Assembly: GCA_905250075.1 (NCBI GenBank)
Contig: CAJNOP010000016.1
Span: forward strand, 1,211,661-1,275,660
Source of the DNA: Rotaria sp. Silwood1
Taxonomy: Eukaryota > Rotifera > Eurotatoria > Philodinida > Philodinidae
DNA: 64,000 bases
Direction: 5' to 3'
Numbering within the stretch: position 1 is the first letter of the stretch; each line of letters begins with the position of its first letter. This document shows, piece after piece, positions 27,601 to 39,480 of the stretch. The notes beneath the pieces were generated by a model. The model had not been told where the DNA came from. It worked only from the letters and a program-made list of their open reading frames with translations, and did not search any database. Position numbers and translations under genes: made by a program.

Positions 27601-28707
27601 TACCAAAACGTATATATCTCCATTGCTATTTTCTTGTGGTGACGGTGAACGATAAAATTGTTGTGCTGAAGATGTTGATGATAATTGTTGATTATTATAG
27701 GGACTTCCAACACGTAAATCAGGTAATGAACCACCACGTGAATTTTGATTTGGTGGTAACAAGAGACTATTTGAATTATTATTTCCACTATTATATTGTG
27801 AATTTAAAGCTGTATGAGTTGATGGAGCTATAAGATTTTGTTGTGGCACGGATAATGTTTGTATTGATGGATAAAAAGTATTTGTTACATTATTATCATA
27901 ATTATTATTATTTAAATCATAATAATTGTGTGGTTGCAATTGTGAATTTGATATTTGTAAATGATGAGATTGATCATGAATATTATATGGAATTGTTTCA
28001 TATTGAATATCATTGACATCAAAATTTAATTGTTGGTCTGAATAAATAAAAACAAATGAAAATTGTATTTAATAAAAAAAAAGCTTTAAATACAAACTAT
28101 TATTTTCATTATCAAGTTGAGCATGATAATGTGTAATAGGTGTTGGCATCACAGTTTGATGAAGACATGAATCTGAATGAGTTCTATAATGAAAATAAAA
28201 ATAGTCAACTAGAATTTCATTTATATTGTTTTTCATTTTGCTATTACCGTCTCCATGATGAATTATCAGGTGGTAATAATAATCGATTGGAACCATTGCT
28301 ATTTTCAATCTAAATTAATAGCACTTTATATTTATACTTGTTAAGATATTCATAACCTACTTTTATAGATTGATTAAAATAATTGTTACTATTTGAATTA
28401 TTTATCCCATTTGGTATCTAATAATAGCCAAAATAAAGCATTTTATAATTTATTAAATTAGCTTTACTTCATATGTTGGTACAGGTACATCTAATTTACT
28501 CTTTATTGATGGCACACGATCAGCCTTCTAGAAATAATATGGTTTTTTTTTTTCAAATATATTTCCGTTTTATTCTATTTATATTTTTTCGCATACTTGT
28601 TTAGCAGCCTCAACTTCATAAAGAATTGTATTAAATGCCGCATCACCTTCCGCTTGTTTTTGTTGAATGAGAGCAATTTTTTCAGCAAATTTACGTGGAC
28701 TACTCAT
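24625..28707 (-). CDS. CRTC: CREB-regulated transcription coactivator (CRTC/TORC)
   Basis: CRTC proteins are cAMP- and calcium-controlled coactivators of the transcription factor CREB, held in the cytoplasm by 14-3-3 when phosphorylated. Twelve inferred exons: 28707-28597, 28527-28468, 28417-28361, 28309-28248, 28183-28098, 28037-27604, 27547-27410, 27354-27166, 27108-26960, 26877-26780, 24861-24752, 24693-24625; 520 residues, against roughly 630-690 in mammals. The N-terminal CREB-binding segment starts MSSPRKFAEKIAL. WRRTHSDSCLH (residues 95-105) matches the salt-inducible-kinase and 14-3-3 site around CRTC2 Ser171, with Ser100 as its equivalent. GGSLPDL (227-233) is a second conserved family motif. 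PNIILT (456-461) introduces the C-terminal transactivation domain, which ends SVDPINCDDTFCMER. The middle is Gln/Asn-rich. All junctions keep phase; the last intron is about 1.9 kb. Exon 9 uses a slightly unusual donor choice at 26959, required by frame. Confidence 0.95.
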
Positions 28708-31700
28708 CGTGAGTATTAATAATATGAGGTAATAGAAATAAGGAGTACTATATTAAACGAACCAAAAAGAACGTAAGAGACACGGTGAATATTAAGCAGA
28801 AGGAAGCAAAAAAAAAAAGAAAACGACGAGAGATGAAGAAAGCAAAAAAAATAAAAATGCAAAATCTGAAAGAAAAATAATCAATGAATATGTACAAATG
28901 AGAACAAATGAGAAAAAAAAATAGAAATATGTAACTTACAGAATAATTTATTTGTCAATACAATGAATAGGAATTGAATTCATTTTTTGATAGAAATCCA
29001 TCAATCGAACTATGGCATTGTCATTATTTTTATTTAATATCTTAAAACAAATAAAAGAAAGAAAAGAAAAATTACTTTGAAAAGCAAACAAATAGCGATA
29101 TGCACCTTTTTTTTTTTTTTTTTTATAATCACGATTTTATTTATTTATTTTTTTTTGTTTCTTCAATGATAAACTGAATAAGTATGCTGACGCATGACGT
29201 GTCCTTCAAAAATATAATTAGAATATTATCCAAGTGAAAATCAAGATAAAATACATAGAGTTTAATCTCAAAGAAAACAAGAGAAAAAAAAAATGAAACC
29301 TATGAATGGATCAAATAGAATGGCATAAATCTTTTCTTGAGATTTATGTTGATAAGTTTTACTTTGTTGTTATTTGAAAAAGTGTACATGTTTTTTTTTC
29401 GGCAATAAATTAACCAATAAGAATGATTAAGTATAATTTTGTAAAGTTCTGTTCAAATGAAAATTTTTTAATGATAAAAGAAAATTTTCTAAATATAATT
29501 CATCACTTTTTTATGAATTATATTTGACACGACTCTATCGTCAATTATTTATTAGTGGCTGAATAGACCAATGAAAATTTATTTAAAATTAAAGAATTTA
29601 TTATTCTGCTTATTTTCTCATAGGATTAGATTTATTATATGATTACAATACAATTTTTATTAGTATAGAATCTATTTTCTCAAAATATTTCAGTCTCTTA
29701 TAAGATAAGTATTCTATCTAATTGAGACACATGGATGATTTGGATGGAGGAAGGGCAAGAGGCATGTGACACTTACCCAATCAAGAAAAGTTCTTATTTT
29801 TCCCAATGGAACCGAAAATTTTTTATGTGTTCACCCTCTCAAAACATTGCAACTGCTCCCCAAATGTTAACGGACTCGGATCAGTCCTATAGAGATAAAT
29901 AAATTAGAGAAAAGTATTCATACAGCAAAGAAGTTTTATCATATCATAGATGTACAAAAAGGGCATCTATGATAGATAGAAATATAACTATAACATTGAT
30001 TATAGCTACATCATAAATGTCTATCATGAGACTATTTTAGCTGTAAAGTAATTATTAACATTTTCTTATCAGAACACTTGACATAAACAATTTTTTTCTA
30101 TTGAAAACATCAACTAATATGTCACATCATAATCTAATTAATTCTACATGTTATAATGAAACTCTAAATTGTTAAATAATGGTATTTTCATATTGAGCTA
30201 CCTGTTTATTGAATCTACAAACAGTCTTGTCAACTTCATGTAAGATTATAACATCTTGCATGTACTATGAAAAAGGGATATATGTCATAGAGGAAATTAA
30301 TCTTAAATAGAATTCGTTTTTTTAATTAGGCGCCATTCTAAAAAATATTTTTTTTTTTATAATAAATTCTAATATTCTTTTGCATTAAGAAAACAAAGCA
30401 CATACCTGTTGTGTCTTTTTTATTAGAAAGAGTATTCATTTTCATTTATTCATATTGTATAATATGCACTGATTACTTCTTTTGCATTGACATCCGACAA
30501 TGATTTCCGAAAGTATTTTTATGCATAAGCAAAATAACATTTAAAACTTTTAGACTATTGAAGTTCTAGAGAAGACAGTTATTATTATACTATAGAAAAT
30601 ACATAAGTTGAAAAGTCTTTCGTTTTGAGATTGAAAAGTAGTTCAACAAAACTTACTAGCATCATAGATGAATCATACTCAATTCGAATATAAATAAATA
30701 TAAATAAGAAAAGTTATAAGCTTAGAAAGTATTAGTGTTGACATGATTACAGATTTTCTTTTCATCAATACTCACACTCAAGATTCTCATTTGAGCGTTT
30801 TCACGTTTATTTAGAAAGCACAAGAATCAACTATTTTTATCATAAAAGATACGTCAAGACACTCAAAAAAACAGCAAATCTTACGTTGTGAAAACGTGCA
30901 AAATTGTTTTTTTCTACAATATTTTGACTTGTTTTACAGATAAGAATGTCTTTTTAAAGTGTGGTATATGTCAGAAATATAAAAAGAAAAAATGTTATAC
31001 GTTTTCCAGATGTAAACGTTTGCCTTCCTCTTTGAGCGTCTTAATACATATTTTATGATGAAATTAATTAGCTGGTTTTAGTATTTTCTGAGTGAACACG
31101 AAAGCAAACTATATTTAAGATATTTAAACGTGTTTTCAGAAATTCTTATTCACTTGAGACGTTCTTTACTCAATATGTTTTTTTGATATTTTTTTTAATT
31201 TTGAAATCTTTTAAAAATTCTGTTTAATTTTGTCTGAATCTCAACTTTTTCTGATACATATTTACTTATAACTCAAGTACTTCTATTTGATAACACACTT
31301 TCTCTTATCTATAAACAATGTTTGGAAGTATAACAGATCACAATAACTTATAAGAGATCAAAGTACTTTATAGAAAAACATAGTGTACATTTTTTCTTCA
31401 AAAAAAAATGAACTATGAGTGAACTTTGAACGAATACAATTTGTTTTTCTACTAAAAATCTATCGACCACTAGAAACTTTTTATTTCATACAAACTGCAT
31501 TCAAAAGTCAGTTTCTGATGTGTATCGATAGAATAGGCGATGATTTCTGTAGCGTTACCAACTGGTTACACGACTGTAAATATGAGCATAAGGATAATTA
31601 CGATTTCTATGACTTGTATAAAAGGCATGTCTTCATGTATTTTCTGTAGGCACATACTAATCTGAATACAAAACAACAATCATAAGAATCCATATTGCAT

Positions 31701-31859
31701 TTTTGTTCGCAATACTGCCGGTATACTAGTAGTAGATTGTCGGTCAGTGACCAAATATCGTTGTACCACAGTAGAGTAGCTATCAGACAATAACCAACAG
31801 TCTATGAATAGTTATTCTAAAACAACAATAAATAAAATTTATAATAAACTTGTTCATAT
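28708..31859. other. Intergenic region between divergent CRTC and the 31877 gene
   Basis: The two flanking genes point away from each other, so both promoters should lie here. The sequence is AT-rich with long A/T runs (for example about 29107-29124) and no convincing coding frame on either strand. A short palindromic stretch at about 29943-29972 repeats the motif catagatg/catctatg. Confidence 0.5.
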
Positions 31860-31872
31860 GAAAATATTTCAG
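31860..31872 (+). promoter_or_regulatory. Splice acceptor immediately before a start codon
   Basis: A TTTCAG acceptor lies four bases before the ATG at 31877, in an otherwise single-exon gene. It could close a 5' UTR intron or receive a trans-spliced leader, which bdelloid rotifers are known to use. The sequence alone cannot separate these. Confidence 0.4.
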
Positions 31873-31876
31873 ATAA

Positions 31877-32782
31877 ATGGCGTCACATCGTTTCGAAGTA
31901 ACGCTTGTACCTGAATCAAATCCTAATGTTTCATCAATTGAACAATCTGAAATAATTCCATCAATTCATATTGAAAATGAAACTCCATCACCACTGCCAC
32001 CATTACCTACTTCTCTTTCATCAATTTATGAAAAGAATAAAAATCGAACATCATCACGATTATTCAGTGCAGCTTTACTACGAAAATCTTTAGATATTCG
32101 TCGTCGTGCTACAATTGCAGCAGCAGCTGGATCTACTAGTGAGCAACTAAAAAAGAGTTCATCAGTCGATGCTATTCATAAAACTGAATCGAAATCGAGA
32201 TCTCCATCTGCAACTAGTCGAACAGATATTACTACCGGTAATGACGTTGAAGAATCTGATACATATTCAACAGTGCAATCAAATAATTATGATACAAATC
32301 CATTACGTATAACAAATAAATTTCTTCAAGAACTTCGTGCAAAACGTCGAGAATTACGTGAAAAATCAAAAAATATATCCATTGATCAACGTATAGATTT
32401 AAATCGTCGACAAAATCAACGATCAATTATACGTGCACAAGATATATTTGATGTACATTTTCAATTAAATGATGATGATGATGATGAGCAATTACCATTA
32501 TTAGAACCAAATTTATATACTGAAGAACATCAAGAAAAAATTCGTAATGATATTTATAATGAATTAAATCGTCAACGTACAAAACAATATCATAAATATA
32601 AAAGGCATTTATTATTGGGTCGATCATTATTAATGTTTATGACATCATTATTAGCATTCATGAGTTTAACATTAATCTATGTTGTATTCGATTTCTATAA
32701 GCGAGCAAATTATTCAGATGCAAAACTACCAGAAAACAAATTTATATCAATGATTCATGATAAAACAACAAATTTAAATTGA
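31877..32782 (+). CDS. Uncharacterised protein with one C-terminal membrane segment
   Basis: This is an uninterrupted 301-residue frame. I do not recognise the family. Residues 1-140 are Ser/Pro/Glu-rich and probably disordered, with a basic patch near 70-80 (LLRKSLDIRRRA). Residues about 145-175 are strongly basic and likely helical (NKFLQELRAKRREL), followed by an acidic run DDDDDDE near 200. A hydrophobic helix at about 246-270 (LLMFMTSLLAF...LIYVVF) is followed by only about 30 polar residues, so the topology looks like a single-pass, near tail-anchored protein with its bulk in the cytoplasm. No signal peptide is visible. Codon use matches the neighbouring genes, and a splice acceptor sits just before the ATG. 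A real gene is likely; function is unknown. Confidence 0.8.
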   Translation: MASHRFEVTLVPESNPNVSSIEQSEIIPSIHIENETPSPLPPLPTSLSSIYEKNKNRTSSRLFSAALLRKSLDIRRRATIAAAAGSTSEQLKKSSSVDAIHKTESKSRSPSATSRTDITTGNDVEESDTYSTVQSNNYDTNPLRITNKFLQELRAKRRELREKSKNISIDQRIDLNRRQNQRSIIRAQDIFDVHFQLNDDDDDEQLPLLEPNLYTEEHQEKIRNDIYNELNRQRTKQYHKYKRHLLLGRSLLMFMTSLLAFMSLTLIYVVFDFYKRANYSDAKLPENKFISMIHDKTTNLN

Positions 32783-33762
32783 TCAGATACAATAAACATC
32801 CAAGACTTTAGTCGTATATTAGATATATATCTTATGCATGTTTATCGCTCAATGCAAATCGATTTTTCATAGATCATATTTTTCAAATTGTAATTTACTA
32901 TCTGCAATATACTTTTGTTTTGTCACTATTATGATATAGACAGTCACTGTAGCTTTGTCTGTATGTAGTTTGTATTTATTTTAAATAAAGAATGAATTTA
33001 GTCATGAGGATGACGTGTAAATATTTTTCAAATCTTTTCTCAGATATGTTGAAGTAGAAGTGAATCACTTCATGAATATATTATGGTTAGCGCATAAAGA
33101 AATATCTTTTTAGTAATTTCGAAACTCGTTGTCTATTGTTCATCTTATTGACATACTTTTTTTTTAATCAGGAGATTGCACTTGAAACAGATTACAATGT
33201 TATATTGAATATGATCCAAAAATTATTTTGCATGTATTCCAAAAAATGATGAGGGAATCAAGGGATACTAAAAAATTTAAAATAAATAGAAGAATGATGA
33301 GGGATTAATGAAAATCTATTCTGATTTTTCAGCGATGTACTTTTGTTATGCTTGCATTCATGAGAGAAGCACCCCATGTAGTACCCCGTGTTTGAAATGA
33401 GACATCACTCATCATATGGAGTCTGTCGAGACTAGAAAATATCACGAAGGATATATCTTCATGATACTTGTAAAAAAATCAATAAATCAAATTTTGACCA
33501 GAAACTGTGTTCTTAAACAACTCTTGTGATTATTAGAGTATTCTAAAAAATTTAGCCAAAAACAACGATTCCTTCTTGAGATATCAAATCTCCCAAAACA
33601 TCGTAATATCCTATGAAAAAAGACAGACAATCTAGGTGTTGTGAAGATTTAATATGTCAAGAAGAAATCGCTCTTTTTGACTGAAACATTTAAGATACTC
33701 TAACGGTCTCAAGAGCTGTTTATGAGCAAAGTTTCAGATAAAAACTCGCTCGTTCGATTTTT

Positions 33763-34083
33763 TTATAAGTACCGTACCAAAGGTAAACAATGCAGCGGAA
33801 CGATCATAACTCCAGGAGAATAACACACGACAGCCTGGCGTGCTACTATTGTCAATTCGCACAAAAAAATATTTCGAGAGGTGAAATACCTGTTGAAACA
33901 AGCAATGTCAAGGTGATATCGTATTAAGACCCACAAACAAGGACTACCGTTATGTAAATTGCATTTTAGCATAATGATATTCGGCGATTGTCGCCTCACC
34001 TTCATTAAAAATGCTATACAGATCATTTTCGTGCATCCAACTTGAATAATCATTGCGCACCACCATCGCATGATTCAAATCCA
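33763..34083 (-). pseudogene. Possible decayed exon pair, family unknown
   Basis: Reading the minus strand from about 34083 gives a protein-like stretch beginning MDLNHAMVVRNDYSSW that is broken by TAA/TAG codons. A pyrimidine tract and CAG acceptor follow at about 33890, and after it a second protein-like stretch in another frame. It may be a degraded gene fragment or chance. I do not recognise it. Confidence 0.25.
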
Positions 34084-34618
34084 TAAAATTATTATTTATG
34101 AAACGTAGCCACTGAAACTATGCACTGACAATATAATATGACATAGTTTATATAAATAGATAAACGCAAACAGGTTAAATAAAAGTTTGTAAAAGGAAGA
34201 AAATTTAAATATTTTATGCTTGATTTGATTGTATGATTATGTCCTGTTTAATTGAAATCGAAGAGACTATTTTTAAAAATATCAGAGTTCTTTGGTCTCA
34301 AACTCAAATTGAAAATTTGATATTTTTTTTACTTTTTTCTATATTTCATCTACAACAAAATATATTTATTACATATAATATTCGTCAGCCGACAGAGCGA
34401 AAAAAGCATAGCGTTTTAATCGAATCAATATCAAATGCACTACGCGTGACGACTTCTTAGAAAATTAAATGGGCCGAGATTTTCTTTAATATTAGAAGAT
34501 AGAAAAAAAAATTCTCTATCAAACTGTACTTTTACTTCTTTCTAAAAAAGTGATTGTAACCGAGACGTAATCGATACAATCTGGTCAAGAGAAACAAAGA
34601 TAGCCTATAATGGCTTCA

Positions 34619-35095
34619 GCATGGAATAGTAACAAGGTTCCGAATAGCAAGTGTACGTTGCAGAATCAACATGTACGAAACCCTTGCTAAATCCAATTTA
34701 CACGCTATTTTACACGCTGCTGGCAAAGGTAACATGTACGCAATACACTCTGTCTATGAAATTAACACTTTGTTCTTTGCCGAAAAATTTTTTTTGTTGA
34801 TGAATTAATATTAATATGAGTGAACGGTAAAATGTACAACACGATCTCTTCTGACCAATTTTACTATCGACTAATCCTTTTGTTTATTCAATCTTACGCA
34901 TTTGTTTTACACTTCTGATCAGACATTAATATGAACACGTTTATTTTTCTAGATTATTTGATAAACTTCGATTTCTACACTGTGGTACCCTTTGCTTACG
35001 AAAGTTAAATGTACACGTACCCTTTGCTAGGTCAAACAAAGTGTACGAAAACATTTTGATTCCGAAATCCATTTGGAACCTTGCTATAGGATGAA
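34619..35095. repeat. Loose inverted-repeat element
   Basis: The left side contains 'agtaacaaggttccgaatagc' and the right side, reversed, contains 'atagcaaggttccaaatg'. The interior repeats motifs such as 'gtacg' and 'ccctttgct'. This is consistent with an old miniature element, but the arms match only partly and no target duplication was identified. Confidence 0.35.
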
Positions 35096-35299
35096 ACACA
35101 TCAGAAAAAATAAATCGTCTGAAAAAATGATTTAAGTTGGAATAAACCAATCACGTTGATTAATTCATTTTATTTTTTCAATCTGTTTTGGAGGAAATAG
35201 AAAAATACGTTATTGTCTGTATGCACGATATCGGTCAAATAGAACCAATGATAGTATGCATATAGATATTGACCTTCATAAGTTGACAAGAATAGATAA

Positions 35300-37933
35300 A
35301 TGAACATAAACATGGAATATTCATGCGTTGGATTTAACGATTTACCTGATGAAATTCTGATGATTATTTTCAAAAAAATAAACAATCTTGAAGTACTTTA
35401 TTCTTTACAAGGTGTTAATCAACGATTAAATAAAATTGTTCAAGATTCGACTTTTACAAGTCGTTTGACTTTTGTCAAAAGATGCTCAGATAATTTTATC
35501 GATCTATTTCATTGTAATATGATGCTTAATCGATTTTGTTTACAAATTTTACCTGAAATTCATGATAAAATCAAATGGCTTGATCTTGAATCATCATCTA
35601 TGAAGAATGTTTTATGTGCTGCTGATTATCCTAATTTGTATGGTCTTGGCCTTTATAATATTAATGAAGAGTCAGTTCGATGTCTTTTTACTGGTAAGAA
35701 ATTTCAATTGAATTATTTTTATTCTAAATAAATAAAAGATTTCTCAAACTTATTCTTACAAATGATTAAATCGTTTGAATGAATATACTTAGGGTCATCG
35801 AAAAGTAGTGGCGGAGGTACTTTTTTTTCTTATAGAAAGCTTGAAAAAATATTCTTTTTTTATAAATTGATAGAGCATCTTTCGCTCTATTTTTCTATGC
35901 TATTTGATTACTAGTCAACTAATATCATAATAATAAAATTTTGATAAGAACTATTTTTGTTCAAAAACTAGCTGGTAGCATTAGGTCATAACGGATGGCA
36001 CACTTTTGCATTTCACTTTATGATCAGTTAATGCGTTGTATTAAAAAAACCAAAATATACAAGTACAAGATACAGCGTGAAAAGCAGTACAATTTACAAA
36101 GAACAATTATAAAAAGATGAGATAGGAAAAAATGAAGTCGTCTTTTACCAAAAAAAAATCTTTTTTCGCAGCGTCGAAATTTGCACGCTCAGAGTCTTGT
36201 TCATTTTGAAAACAAAAAAGTATAACTAGAAAATAAGTGATCTTATGTAAATTTTAGAGCTTTTCACGCTGCATCTTGTACTTGTATATTTTGGTTTTGT
36301 AATAGAATACATTAAGTGATGATACAATGAAATATAAAAGTGCCTCATTTTTTTATGTCACATCCATTATGATCTAATATGCTACTAGCTAGTTTTCAAC
36401 AAAAACAGTTCTGATCGAAATTTCATTATTATGATATTAGTTGAATAGTAATCAAATAGGATAGAAAAGAGAGCGAAAGATGCTCTATCTGTTTATAAAA
36501 AAAAGAAAATTTTTCAAGCTTTCTATAAGAAAAAAAAACAGTATCTCCGCTACTACTTTTGGATAACCCTCGAATATTAATATTATTTTCATAGATTTTT
36601 TTCTTATTAATATTGTAATTTATGTTTAGATGAAACTCTTTCATCTGGTATATTTAAAAATCAGATTAGAACACTTTTTCTTACAATTGATAATAATAAT
36701 GATTATTATGAAGAAATGGTATTGTCAGCAACAAGCATAGTTAATTACATTTTGAATGTTTGCACTAATCTAATCTGTTTAATATTATATGAATCATTGT
36801 ATAAAAATCGTGTTCGATTATTGTTGGATGATGAATTTCTTCCTACTTTTCGTTCTTCAACTCTTTTAAAATTGAATATCAGAGTACAATGTTTTGATGA
36901 TTGTCTTCATCTTCTCGATGGTCGATTTAATCAACTTCATACGCTCTGTGTTGATTTAGTTCATATTCATCATCCACAAGAAATTATAAATCAAGTTAGT
37001 TTTATAAGAAAAATCTTTATATTGTTAAATAACAAAAGAAGTGTTATTTTTTAGGGTGATTTACCAAACCTAAAGTGTTTTTCTCTATCCTGTTATTTAG
37101 CAACAAGTTATTACAATGCATTGATCCTACCACTTCTATATCGAATGTCAAATCTAGAACAACTCGGTTTGTATATTGAAGTTACTATTAATACAGCATT
37201 TATTGATGGAAATCATTTAAAGAGAGATATTATTAATCGTATGTCACGATTAAAGCAATTTACATTTTATATTCATTCATTTATGATTAATTGTAATCAA
37301 TTGGATTTTCCATCAACAGAAGATATTCAACGCACATTCATTGACTTTCCAAATAATAATATAATTTCTTATGTTGATTATTTTCCAGAAGCAAAAGAAA
37401 GTCAATGTCATATTTACTCTTATCCATCTTTTATGCCATATTACTACAATATTACAAATAATTTTCCAGGTGGATTATACAAATATGTTCGTGCGATATC
37501 ATTATTTGATGAATATCCTTTTGAACATGAATTTTTTCTTCAAATTCAAAAATCATTTCCATTTATAGAAGAATTATCTGTGATTAATTATAAATCACAA
37601 AATGAAAAACAATCTTATGAATCAAACAATGACTGTCAAAATTTATCTCTTATTGAATATTCCTTTCTTAATGAACTTGCTATTGTCAAGGGTCATGATG
37701 ATTATATAGAACAATTTCTATTTAATACTAAAACATATTTACAAAATAATGTTCTTCTTCATATCAATTATGAATCTTTGCAACGAGTAACACACAATTT
37801 CACAAGAGAAAATACACGAATTAACTGTGCCAAAATAAATAAACTACAATTATATGGTGAAGCAACATGTCCAAATTCTTCTTTACAAGAATATTTTCCT
37901 TATGCAAAAATATCTTATCTAAGAAGATTTTGA
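35300..37933 (+). CDS. F-box protein with leucine-rich-like C-terminal region
   Basis: F-box proteins are substrate receptors of SCF ubiquitin ligases and bind Skp1 through the F-box. Inferred exons are 35300-35693, 36630-36994 and 37055-37933, giving 545 residues with all junctions in phase. The F-box lies near residues 12-55 (FNDLPDEILMIIF, then SLQGVNQRLNKIV). The rest contains irregular leucine-rich stretches (IKWLDLESSS, LPNLKCFSLS, MSNLEQLGLYI) of the sort found in large F-box families of bdelloid rotifers. That family assignment is from memory of its style. Intron 1 (936 bp) holds a long fold-back element; intron 2 is only 60 bp. A second ATG at 35312 could also serve as the start. Substrate unknown. 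The reading frame is intact despite the insertion. Confidence 0.88.
35791..36570. mobile_element. Fold-back (long inverted-repeat) element in F-box intron 1
   Basis: The first 30 bases (agggtcatcg...) match the reverse complement of the last 30 with four mismatches. The arms stay recognisable for about 300 bp: left 36050-36085 pairs with right 36262-36298, around a spacer of about 170 bp. There is no coding capacity. Both flanks carry 'gaatat' a few bases out, a possible but inexact target duplication. Superfamily not assigned. Confidence 0.75.
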
Positions 37934-39413
37934 AAGACAACAAATAAAGTATTTTAATTAAAGACAAATAGAACTAGACCTCCACCCGGCCTGAGGCCGG
38001 CTAGAAAAGTCGGCTGACTGCAGGGCCCGAAAAATATCGAAGAATAATTCTATACGACATCTACCATTTCTAAACCTAACGCTCCTCAAAGTTTTTAAAT
38101 GTTTGACAACAATATTTAGATAAATACAATTTGTATAAAATGATGAATAGCTATTAGACTGAAAGATGAAATTTTTTTTGTATGATGTCAGAGAAAAGAA
38201 CAATTAAATTGATATAGATACACATGTGTCTGGTGTTGCAAATGATTTTAACATAATGAATTTGGACCGAAGTCAGAACAGATATTTTCTGTGTTTAAAT
38301 CATTCACTCCACTAGGTAATATGCTCTTGGCAAAACATTATCATCTATTTTGTCTGATTTACGCACGCCATAGAACGTTTTATCTAAACGTACTAGACTC
38401 TTCCATGGATGAATTTAAGTTATACTATATGATAATTAAAGTGTATATGCACATAAGATCTGAGTAATGAATGGTCCTTTAAAACTGAGTCACGTATAAC
38501 CATATAAGGAAACTATCAGCTGTTAATTATGGAAAATGATACTCAGAAGCTGAGAACGAGTGGCTGACTTAAATCGTGACTCATGCGTAATTATCATTCT
38601 TTTCGTTATATTTCTATCTCCCGTTTGGAGTCGAATTTTGAAAAACGGCTTGCAGATGTGCACTCGTCACGGTCTCACGATTTCGGCAATCTTTTTCTCA
38701 GTTTGAAATGATCATTAGTTACAGAGAACGAGTGGCTGACTTAAATCGTGACTCATGCGTCGAGAACAAGGAGAAGAAGAAGAAGAAGAAGACTAGACCT
38801 CTAGCCGGCCCAAGGCCGGCTAGAAAAGTCGGCTGACTGCAGAGCCCGAAAAATATCAAAACCTGGTCCTATACGACATCTACTATTTCTATACCCAAGA
38901 GTTGTGTAGAGGAAATCATAATGAATCTGAATCGTAGATTTCCATATAAGGAAGCTCTCAGCTGTTCATTATCGCTCATCGTCTCATCTGTCTAAACCAT
39001 GAAGAGATTTTTTTAAATGCTTGAGACTTCTTCGTGGATGAATTTCAGCTATGCAAAACGATAATTAAAGTATATATGCACATAAGATCTAAAATATGAA
39101 TGGTCTTTTAAGACTAAATCACGCATACCCATATAAGGAAATTATCAGCTGTTAATTATTCATTTTCACCATTCGTATATCTTCCGAACGCTGCCAAATT
39201 TCGAAAAACGGATTTCAGATGTGCACTCGTCACGTTCTCAGGATCTCGCCAAACTTTTTTTCGACTGAAAATGATGCTCAGAAGCTGAGAACGAGTGGCT
39301 GACTTGAATCGTGACTCATGCGTCGAGAACAAGGAGAAGAAGAAGAAGAAGAAGAAGAAGAATTTACCATGGCAACTAAGCGAGTGAAAAGCAATAAGTC
39401 GGCTACTGCACTT

Positions 39414-39423
39414 NNNNNNNNNN
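39414..39423. other. Assembly gap (10 N)
   Basis: Ten unresolved bases. The sequence just before the gap ('aaaagcaataagtcggctac' and on to 'tgcactt') is repeated exactly just after it, so the gap may be an unmerged overlap rather than missing sequence. Confidence 0.95.
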
Positions 39424-39429
39424 AAAAGC

Positions 39430-39468
39430 AATAAGTCGGCTACTGCACTTCGTGCAGTCAGCCGACTT
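39430..39468. repeat. Perfect-like hairpin at repeat terminus
   Basis: The arm 'aagtcggct...actgcac' faces 'gtgcagt...agccgactt' around a four-base loop, with one unpaired base. The same 'aagtcggctgactgcag' occurs inside each copy of the upstream repeat. Confidence 0.6.
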
Positions 39469-39480
39469 AATAAAAGAAAA

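Larger units (their letters stand above)
32783..35299. other. Intergenic region with repeat fragments
   Basis: No intact gene was seen. About 33560-33600 shares the phrase 'ccttcttgagatat' with the fold-back element at 45695-46310, so an old relative may lie here. About 33763-34083 (minus) holds a possible decayed exon, and 34619-35095 holds a loose inverted repeat. Confidence 0.45.
37970..39480. repeat. Two-copy repeat unit with GAA tails and terminal hairpin
   Basis: Two diverged copies follow each other, about 37972-38791 and 38792-39362. Each starts with 'ctagacctc', then 'aggccggctagaaaagtcggctgactgcag' and 'ctatacgacatcta'. Later shared segments include 'gcacataagatct', 'tatcagctgttaatta' and 'gtgcactcgtcac'. 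Each copy ends in 'cgagaacaaggag' plus a (GAA)n run. The phrase 'gagaacgagtggctgact' occurs three times. The block ends in a hairpin at about 39430-39468. It resembles an element with microsatellite tails; class unknown. No coding frame. Confidence 0.65.

Noticed and set aside
37970..39480. CRISPR-like array
   Set aside because: The repeat units are hundreds of bases long, only two copies exist, and the genome is eukaryotic.
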